Positions 1 through 4,814 of a DNA stretch of 6,767 nucleotides are shown here, one piece after another. Position 1 is the stretch's first letter; each line of letters begins with the position of its first letter. Below the pieces are notes generated by a model. It made no database searches. It was not told the DNA's origin and worked only from the letters and a program-made list of their open reading frames with translations. Source of the DNA: Firmicutes bacterium UBA4845 (GTDB lineage: Bacteria > Bacillota > Clostridia > Tissierellales > Sedimentibacteraceae). Location of the stretch: the NCBI GenBank assembly GCA_002399975.1, contig DHER01000070.1, positions 62,239-69,005 of the forward strand. The letters run 5' to 3'. The position numbers and the translations under genes were made by a program.

Positions 1-7
1 ACAGAAG

Positions 8-43
8 AAGGCCCAAGAGCTTTTATTAAAGATCAGGGCCTTT
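8..43 (+). terminator. Terminator-like hairpin at the left edge
   Basis: A perfect 7-bp stem pairs AAGGCCC (8-14) with GGGCCTT (36-42). A short inner stem pairs CTTT (20-23) with AAAG (28-31). The T-run on the + strand is very short, so it may be a weak terminator of a gene lying left of the window, or a bidirectional one: the minus strand continues as TTCTTCTGT. It separates the M55 gene from whatever lies upstream. Confidence 0.4.
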
Positions 44-110
44 AACATATATTAAATTATCTATTGATGTTACAGTCTAAATTTATTGATACAGTAGATA
101 ATAAAAATCA

Positions 111-116
111 GGAGGT
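111..116 (+). promoter_or_regulatory. Ribosome-binding site that fixes the M55 start
   Basis: GGAGGT lies just before the ATG at 121. The open frame extends back to a TTG at 64, but that codon has no purine-rich site in front of it, and the M55 family begins with the MKVFMSVDIEG-type strand. The ATG at 121 is therefore preferred. Confidence 0.8.
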
Positions 117-120
117 AAAA

Positions 121-915
121 ATGAAAGTATTTATGAGCGTGGATATTGAAGGAATAACGGGGGTTACTGCTTGGTGCGAAACAACAATGGAAAATTCAGA
201 TTACGTTCAGTCTGCTGCGCAGATGACTAAAGAGGCATCTGCTGCTTGCGAAGGGGCAATCGCAATGGGAGCGAAAGAGATCTTCATAAAAGATGCCCAT
301 GATGCTGCCAGGAACATTGATATTACAAAACTGCCAAGATGTGCGAAGTTAAGCCGAGGCTGGACAAATACGCCGGATTCCATGGTAGCGGGAATTGACG
401 AAACATTCGATGCAGCCATATTCATAGGTTATCACTCATCCTCAGGATGTGATGGGAACCCTCTTGCTCATACTATGGACTTAAGGAATAACTATATTAA
501 AATAAATGGTGAAAGGGCATCAGAATTTGTTATACATTCATACATAGCTGCTGATTACAGAGTTCCGGTGGTGTTTTTAAGCGGTGATGAAATGCTTTGT
601 GAAAAGGCAAAGAAATTTAACCCAGAAATTGATACAGTAGCCGTAAAACAAGGAGATGGAGGAGCTACAGTAAGCATAAATCCTGATCTTGCCTGTGATC
701 TTATTAAAGAAGGAGTTAAAAATGGATTAAAACATATTTCCTCATGCAAAATAGCAATACCCGACAAATTTGAAGTTGAAATAAATTACAAAGAGCATGC
801 AGATGCAAAACGCGCTTCATTTTATCCCGGAGTAACGCAGGTTGATTCACACACCGTAAAATACACTGCAGGCAGTATTAAAGAATTTTCGACTACTCTA
901 ATGTTTATACTTTAA
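121..915 (+). CDS. M55 family D-aminopeptidase (DppA-like)
   Basis: Predicted 264-residue cytoplasmic zinc aminopeptidase of family M55, whose type member is B. subtilis DppA. DppA removes N-terminal D-amino acids from short peptides such as D-Ala-D-Ala and works as a large ring-shaped oligomer. The expected metal-site residues are all visible: D8 and E10 in SVDIEG, H60 in KDAHD, H105 in GYHSSSG and E135 in RASEF. H117 in LAHTMD matches the catalytic-region histidine. Length is close to the roughly 270 residues usual for the family, and the C-terminus (FSTTLMFIL) looks intact. No signal peptide is seen. The likely role is recovery of D-amino acids from cell-wall peptides or imported D-peptides; the neighbouring wall hydrolase fits this but does not prove it. 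No dipeptide transporter gene is in the window. Family assignment is firm; the exact substrate is not. Confidence 0.92.
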   Translation: MKVFMSVDIEGITGVTAWCETTMENSDYVQSAAQMTKEASAACEGAIAMGAKEIFIKDAHDAARNIDITKLPRCAKLSRGWTNTPDSMVAGIDETFDAAIFIGYHSSSGCDGNPLAHTMDLRNNYIKINGERASEFVIHSYIAADYRVPVVFLSGDEMLCEKAKKFNPEIDTVAVKQGDGGATVSINPDLACDLIKEGVKNGLKHISSCKIAIPDKFEVEINYKEHADAKRASFYPGVTQVDSHTVKYTAGSIKEFSTTLMFIL

Positions 916-1052
916 TATAAATTATAAGAGTATATCAATAATTTTATATGAGTTGAATTTTGAGAAAGTTCACCTATGAAGATTTGAACCTATAATTTTT
1001 TGATTCATTGCTTGCTAAAATTTTAAAGACGTACATATATTTCTATTACCTC

Positions 1053-1080
1053 TTAATTTAGCTTGTAAATAATATATAAT
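1053..1080 (+). promoter_or_regulatory. Probable sigma-A promoter of the SLH hydrolase gene
   Basis: A perfect TATAAT -10 box lies at 1075-1080. The best -35 candidate is TTAATT at 1053-1058 with 16-bp spacing, which matches TTGACA only weakly. Transcription would start near 1087, about 29 bases before the preferred ATG. The surrounding sequence is very AT-rich, so chance matches are likely; only the -10 is persuasive. Confidence 0.45.
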
Positions 1081-1106
1081 ACCAGGTAGTAAATTTTTAA
1101 TTTATG

Positions 1107-1111
1107 GAGAA
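1107..1111 (+). promoter_or_regulatory. Ribosome-binding site choosing ATG 1116 over ATG 1104
   Basis: GGAGA at 1107-1111 is spaced four bases from the ATG at 1116. It lies inside the coding frame of the upstream ATG at 1104. The upstream ATG has only AGGTAG at 1084-1089, about 14 bases away, which is too far. The downstream start also gives a cleaner signal peptide (MSKKRIV). Confidence 0.7.
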
Positions 1112-1115
1112 AACA

Positions 1116-2903
1116 ATGAGTAAAAAAAGAATTGTAAGCTGTATAATGCTATTTTCAATAGTGTTGATACTCCTTATAGGGACAAGCAGATTTAATGATT
1201 TGAGCGCTCAGGAGAAAGAAATGAAGGCTGTATGGATTTCAACAGCCTGGGCATTAGATTATCCCGATGCAGCTACCACCGATGAAGAAAAATTAAAAAG
1301 TGATGCTGTTAAAATGTTAGATAACATTATGGATATGGGATTTAATACAATTTTCTTTCAAGTAAGACCATCATCGGATGCATTCTATGATTCGGATGTA
1401 TTCCCATGGTCAAGGTTTCTTACAGGTACTCAGGGCAAGGCTCCGGAAAATAATTTTGACCCTTTGAAATTTATTATAGAAGAGTCTCATAAAAGAAATA
1501 TTGAGGTGCATGCATGGGTAAACCCCTATAGAGTTACTGCATCTGCAGCAGATAACAACAATCTGTCGCCATACAATCCTGCTGTACTTCATCCTGAGTT
1601 GACTGTTTTATACACCGACGGAAAGTTATATTATAATCCGGGAGAACCGGGAGTACATAATTTAATAATAGACGGTGTTAAAGAAATTTTGGACAAATAC
1701 GATGTGGACGGTATTCATTTAGATGACTATTTTTATCCGGCAAAGGATTTTGACGATGAAGAAACCTATGCCATGTACGGGGGACAATACTCCAGCAAGG
1801 ACCAATGGAGAAGAGACAACATAAACAAGCTTATTAAGGAGCTTGATGAAGTAGTACATAATAAAGATCCAAAAATAGCTTTTGGAGTGAGCCCATTTGG
1901 TATTTGGGCAAATAAAAATTCAAATCCATTGGGAAGTGATACAAGCGGTTGGGAAACTTACATAAGCCAATATGCCGACTCAAGGATGTGGGTAAAAGAA
2001 GAATACGTTGACTATATTATACCTCAGCTATATTTTTATAGAGGATATAAAATAGCAGATTATGAAACATTGATAAATTGGTGGAGCAATGTGGTTGAAG
2101 GCACCAACGTAAAACTTTATATCGGACAAGCTGCATATTTGGCAGTGGGAGCTAAATCAGACAGCCTCTGGTACGGCGGCAAAGAATTAAGAGAACAATT
2201 AAATTTAAATAAAACCATTAAAAACATAAACGGATATTGCATGTTTAGATATAAATCATTCATTGACAACAACGATTTATATTCTGCAATGAAGACCATT
2301 AATAATACTAATAACGAGACCGAGACAAATAAGATTGAAGAAGAAAATTTACATTTTACAGACATATACGATCATCCCCTAAAAGAATACATAGAATACA
2401 TGGCTGAGAAAGGAATAGTTCTTGGCTATAATGGTAAATATAAACCTGATAAAAACATTAAAAGGGCAGACTTCGTCTTAATGCTTATGCGTGCGCTGAA
2501 AATGGAAAATACCAGCGGCATTGGAAACTTTGATGATGTTCCCAAAGACGCATACTATTATGACGAGCTTTCTTACGCAAAAGAAGCCGGGCTTATTTAT
2601 GGAAGCGGAAGCAATTTGTTTTCTCCTGAAGAAGAGATAACAAGGCAGGATATGATTGTAATGACATATAGGGCATTAAACATGTTAAATATCATAAACG
2701 ATCAGACAGGCGAGGACGTGGCAAATAAATATATTGATTGTGATGAAATATCGGATTATGCATTCCAACCAATAGCATATTTCACCGAAAATGCAGATCT
2801 ATCAGGATACAAAGGCAAAATTAGGCCCTTAAATTTGTCAAACAGGGCTGAAACAGCCACATTCCTGGCAAAACTGATCCAGTCAGGGATGTTTCCAGAT
2901 TAG
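1116..2903 (+). CDS. Secreted GHL10/DUF187 glycoside hydrolase-like protein with three SLH repeats
   Basis: Predicted 595-residue exported surface enzyme. Residues 1-31 form a signal peptide: KKR, a hydrophobic stretch at 6-22 and a possible cut after LSA. Residues 36 to about 385 match the GHL10 (DUF187) TIM-barrel family. Landmarks are KAVWIS (37-42), FFQVRP (80-85), HAWVNPYR (132-139), DGIHLDDYFYP (198-208), FGVSPFGIW (256-264) and IIPQLYF (301-307). D203 or D204 after H201 is the likely catalytic acid region. E. coli DigH of this family cuts peptide-free peptidoglycan glycan strands, so a wall-glycan substrate is the best guess. A polar linker (about 393-412) leads to three SLH repeats near 413-462, 471-523 and 538-590, with KRAD, TRQD and NRAE in place of the classic TRAE. 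These repeats bind secondary wall polymer. The methyltransferase gene follows after 26 bases. Domain calls are firm; substrate is inferred. ATG 1104 is an alternative start. Confidence 0.9.
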   Translation: MSKKRIVSCIMLFSIVLILLIGTSRFNDLSAQEKEMKAVWISTAWALDYPDAATTDEEKLKSDAVKMLDNIMDMGFNTIFFQVRPSSDAFYDSDVFPWSRFLTGTQGKAPENNFDPLKFIIEESHKRNIEVHAWVNPYRVTASAADNNNLSPYNPAVLHPELTVLYTDGKLYYNPGEPGVHNLIIDGVKEILDKYDVDGIHLDDYFYPAKDFDDEETYAMYGGQYSSKDQWRRDNINKLIKELDEVVHNKDPKIAFGVSPFGIWANKNSNPLGSDTSGWETYISQYADSRMWVKEEYVDYIIPQLYFYRGYKIADYETLINWWSNVVEGTNVKLYIGQAAYLAVGAKSDSLWYGGKELREQLNLNKTIKNINGYCMFRYKSFIDNNDLYSAMKTINNTNNETETNKIEEENLHFTDIYDHPLKEYIEYMAEKGIVLGYNGKYKPDKNIKRADFVLMLMRALKMENTSGIGNFDDVPKDAYYYDELSYAKEAGLIYGSGSNLFSPEEEITRQDMIVMTYRALNMLNIINDQTGEDVANKYIDCDEISDYAFQPIAYFTENADLSGYKGKIRPLNLSNRAETATFLAKLIQSGMFPD

Positions 2904-2929
2904 TAATAATTATTATAACAGGAGCTATT

Positions 2930-4303
2930 ATGCTGAGTATAGGACAAACAATAGAAGTTGAAATAACGGATTTAAATCATGCAGGCCAAGGAGTTGCGAG
3001 AGTAGATAATTTTGTTGTTTTTATAAACGGTGCTGTTAAAGGGGATATTGCAGAAATAATAATAACCGAAAAAAAGAAAAATTTTGCTGTGGGAAAGTTA
3101 TTGAAAATAATAAAAAGCTCCAAAAACAGGATTCAGCCCCCGTGCCGATATTTTAATTGGTGCGGCGGCTGTCAGCTTATGCATATTGATTATAAAGAAC
3201 AGCTTAATTATAAAAAAAGCCGTGTTGTCAATGAACTGAAAAAAGCAAAGGTAAATATAGCAGATACCCGTATATATGATACCGTAGGAATGGAAAGGCC
3301 ATTCAGGTACAGGAATAAAAACACATTTTCAGTTACGGAAAAAAATGGTGAAATATGTATTGGCCCCTATGAGCAGTATTCATATAATACGGTGGATATT
3401 GACAGATGTATAATTCAAAGCCGAGAAGCCGACAAAGCAGCTCAGCTGTTTAAAAATCTAATGTTGAAATACAATGTTCAGTCTTATAATAAAAATACAG
3501 GCAAAGGTATCGTGAGAAACATTGTAATTAGGAGCACCAAAAATGACCAGTTAATGTTTATTATAGTAACTGTATCAAAAGAGTTCAAAAATAAAAATAT
3601 GTTGGTTAAGGATTTTGTTTTAAAGGACAGTAATATCAAAACCGTTATTCAGAATATAAACAGCAAGGGCACAAACCTTGTTATGGGGAGAAAAAATATT
3701 GTTCTTTACGGCAGGGGGGTTATTAGCGATTCCATTGGTGATTTGAACTTTACAATTTCCACGAATACTTTTTTCCAGGTAAATCATATTCAGACAGAAA
3801 AGCTGTATCAAAAAGCAGTAGAGTATGCCGATATAAAAAAAGATGATATCTGTTTTGACATATACTGCGGCATAGGTACCATATCTCTTATGGCCGCAAA
3901 GTATGCCGAAAAAGTATATGGAGTTGAAATTGCAGAACAGTCTGTTGTAAATGCTAGAAAAAATGCTGTAGATAATAACGTCGGCAATGCAGAATTTTAC
4001 TCAGGAAAAGCAGAACAAATAGTACCAATGTTGTATAAACAAAATATTAAAGCCAATGTTGTAATATTGGACCCACCGCGAAAAGGCTGCGAAAAAAAAG
4101 TCATACAAACAATCATATCCATGTCACCCGAAAGAATCGTCTATGTATCCTGCAACCCCTCAACCCTGTCCCGGGACATCAAGCTCTTGGAATCCGGCGG
4201 CTATATCCTTAAACAAGTCCAGCCCCTTGACATGTTCCCCTGGAGCGTGCACGTTGAGTGCGTGATTCTGATGCAGCGTAGTGGTTTGGAAGACGAAAAA
4301 TAG
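2930..4303 (+). CDS. rlmD: 23S rRNA (uracil-5-)-methyltransferase, RlmD/RlmCD (RumA) family
   Basis: Predicted 457-residue cytoplasmic enzyme that places a 5-methyl group on uridine in 23S rRNA (U1939 for RlmD; U747 and U1939 for dual-site RlmCD) using S-adenosylmethionine. Residues 1-60 form a TRAM RNA-binding domain. C72, C78, C81 and C160 match the [4Fe-4S] ligands. The methyl-donor motif is FDIYCGIGTISL (309-320), followed by DPPRKG (381-386). The nucleophile motif SCNPSTLSRD carries C408, and HVEC carries the general base E443. AGGAG lies five bases before the ATG. All key residues are present, so the gene should be functional. Oddity: from about 4130 the DNA becomes GC-rich with C-ending codons, unlike the rest, and the tail SGLEDEK after QR is probably junction-encoded. 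This indicates that the 3' end was replaced when a mobile element integrated. Family certain; which uridine it modifies is not resolvable here. Confidence 0.95.
   Translation: MLSIGQTIEVEITDLNHAGQGVARVDNFVVFINGAVKGDIAEIIITEKKKNFAVGKLLKIIKSSKNRIQPPCRYFNWCGGCQLMHIDYKEQLNYKKSRVVNELKKAKVNIADTRIYDTVGMERPFRYRNKNTFSVTEKNGEICIGPYEQYSYNTVDIDRCIIQSREADKAAQLFKNLMLKYNVQSYNKNTGKGIVRNIVIRSTKNDQLMFIIVTVSKEFKNKNMLVKDFVLKDSNIKTVIQNINSKGTNLVMGRKNIVLYGRGVISDSIGDLNFTISTNTFFQVNHIQTEKLYQKAVEYADIKKDDICFDIYCGIGTISLMAAKYAEKVYGVEIAEQSVVNARKNAVDNNVGNAEFYSGKAEQIVPMLYKQNIKANVVILDPPRKGCEKKVIQTIISMSPERIVYVSCNPSTLSRDIKLLESGGYILKQVQPLDMFPWSVHVECVILMQRSGLEDEK
4250..4264 (+). other. Candidate attachment site (attL core) in the methyltransferase gene
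   Basis: CACGTTGAGTGCGTG encodes H441-V-E-C-V445, the conserved end of the RumA fold. The 3' end of rumA/rlmCD-type genes is an established insertion site for Firmicutes ICEs, reported with a target close to this sequence. Foreign-looking DNA starts nearby and element-type genes follow. The matching right-hand copy lies outside the window, so the core limits are provisional. Confidence 0.5.
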
Positions 4304-4345
4304 AGTTTGACCACTACATGTAGTGGTTTTGGAGTGAAAAATGAA
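4278..4345 (+). repeat. Imperfect direct repeat of the gene tail, 42 bases apart
   Basis: GTAGTGGTTTGGAAGACGAA, followed by AAATAG (4278-4303), is echoed by GTAGTGGTTTTGGAGTGAAA, followed by AATGAA (4320-4345). The offset of 42 bases keeps the reading frame: the first copy reads SGLEDEK-stop and the second SGFGVKNE-stop. This could be a short tandem duplication, recombinase-binding sites, or the remnant of an earlier gene end. Confidence 0.55.
4310..4330 (+). repeat. 18-bp perfect palindrome ACCACTACATGTAGTGGT, possible terminator
   Basis: ACCACTACA (4310-4318) is the exact reverse complement of TGTAGTGGT (4319-4327), and TTT follows. As RNA it can form a 7-bp stem with a CATG loop, only six bases after the methyltransferase stop codon, so it may serve as a weak terminator. 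As DNA it is a symmetric protein-binding site. GTAGTGGT also occurs at 4278-4285. Confidence 0.6.
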
Positions 4346-4348
4346 TAA

Positions 4349-4387
4349 AAAAAAGGGTTAAAAATGCATGATTTTAGCCCCCTTTTT
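4349..4387 (+). terminator. Rho-independent terminator after the methyltransferase gene
   Basis: GGGTTAAAA (4355-4363) pairs with TTTTAGCCC (4372-4380) in nine pairs, one of them G-U, around an eight-base loop. CC and TTTTT (4383-4387) follow, and an A-run precedes the stem. It would end the operon and may also insulate the element from host transcription. Confidence 0.65.
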
Positions 4388-4434
4388 AAGCGAAAAATAC
4401 TGATGCAGAAGATGATTTTTCAGATATAGCCCTC

Positions 4435-4455
4435 AAAATGATGCAAAATCATTTT
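4435..4455 (+). repeat. AT-rich hairpin AAAATGAT / ATCATTTT
   Basis: A perfect 8-bp inverted repeat (4435-4442 and 4448-4455) flanks a GCAAA loop. No T-run follows, so it is not a normal terminator. A related string, TGATGCAGAAGATGATTTTT, lies just upstream at 4401-4420. It could bind a recombinase, excisionase or regulator; no function can be assigned from sequence alone. Confidence 0.5.
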
Positions 4456-4503
4456 AAGACAAAAGGAATTATAAAATAAAATAACTATAGAAAAACATTG
4501 ATT

Positions 4504-4551
4504 GCCGGAGAATTAAAGTGCGTTATTGCACCCTAATTCTCCGGCTTTTTT
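4504..4551 (+). terminator. Strong hairpin with T-run, likely attenuator of the element's first genes
   Basis: GCCGGAGAATTA (4504-4515) pairs perfectly with TAATTCTCCGGC (4534-4545). An inner GTGC/GCAC stem (4518-4521 with 4528-4531) extends it, and TTTTTT (4546-4551) follows. Only nine bases separate the T-run from the AAGGA ribosome-binding site of the 80-residue gene. A promoter cannot fit in that gap, so transcripts must read through this structure. Confidence 0.85.
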
Positions 4552-4560
4552 GTTTTCAGA

Positions 4561-4565
4561 AAGGA
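4561..4565 (+). promoter_or_regulatory. Ribosome-binding site for the cysteine-rich gene
   Basis: AAGGA is spaced six bases from the ATG at 4572. The frame is open back to a GTG at 4518, but that codon lies inside the terminator hairpin and has no binding site, so 4572 is the preferred start. Confidence 0.7.
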
Positions 4566-4571
4566 CACGAT

Positions 4572-4814
4572 ATGCTTGTAAAATACAAACGAAATAGAAA
4601 ATTTGCCTGTTACGATTCTGAATGCATTACGAGTACCGGAAAACCTGATCCGCCCCCTCGTCTTGTTGGTCCATTTAAAAGCTGCGGTGATTGCCCTTAT
4701 GCATCCCACGGCTTTATATGTTATAGCCGTGAAGGAGATTGCCTAAGAACCGATATACAAAAAATCAATCAAAGGAGGAAAAAATATGCGAGCAATGATT
4801 CAATGTATGCATGA
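4572..4814 (+). CDS. Small cysteine-rich protein of the mobile element
   Basis: Predicted 80-residue protein of unknown function. It begins MLVKYKRNRKFACYDSEC, is basic at both ends (KRNRK near 6-10; QRRKK at 67-71) and has six cysteines at 13, 18, 38, 41, 50 and 57, including a CGDC pair at 38-41. The spacing suggests a bound metal, such as zinc, or structural disulphides; no named domain is recognised. No signal peptide or membrane segment is seen, so it is probably cytoplasmic and could touch nucleic acid. The gene directly follows an attenuator-like hairpin, and its last 29 bases overlap the start of the ArdA-like gene, whose ribosome-binding site lies inside it. The two are therefore probably co-expressed and translationally coupled. 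A role in the same anti-defence or establishment function is inferred from position only. Confidence 0.72.
   Translation: MLVKYKRNRKFACYDSECITSTGKPDPPPRLVGPFKSCGDCPYASHGFICYSREGDCLRTDIQKINQRRKKYASNDSMYA

Noticed and set aside
64..120. N-terminal extension of the M55 gene from a TTG start
   Set aside because: No ribosome-binding site precedes the TTG, the added residues are not family-like, and a strong site serves the ATG at 121.
91..120. GATAAT at 97-102 as a promoter for the M55 gene
   Set aside because: No acceptable -35 at the right distance, and transcription would begin inside the ribosome-binding site.
961..1000. tRNA-like T-loop on the minus strand (GGTTCAAATC)
   Set aside because: The flanking T-stem pairs poorly (only about three of five) and no matching acceptor 5' arm is found at tRNA distance, so this is chance resemblance.
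2117..2365. Minus-strand open frame inside the SLH hydrolase gene, and similar antisense frames elsewhere
   Set aside because: These overlap well-supported genes, lack recognisable domains and have no supporting start signals.
4341..4361. Mini-frame MNKKKG with a GGAGTG site in front
   Set aside because: Six codons only, made of an A-run that belongs to the following terminator; nothing supports a real peptide.
4518..4571. Extended start of the cysteine-rich gene at GTG 4518
   Set aside because: The codon lies in the hairpin loop region with no binding site, and the added residues are just the translated terminator.
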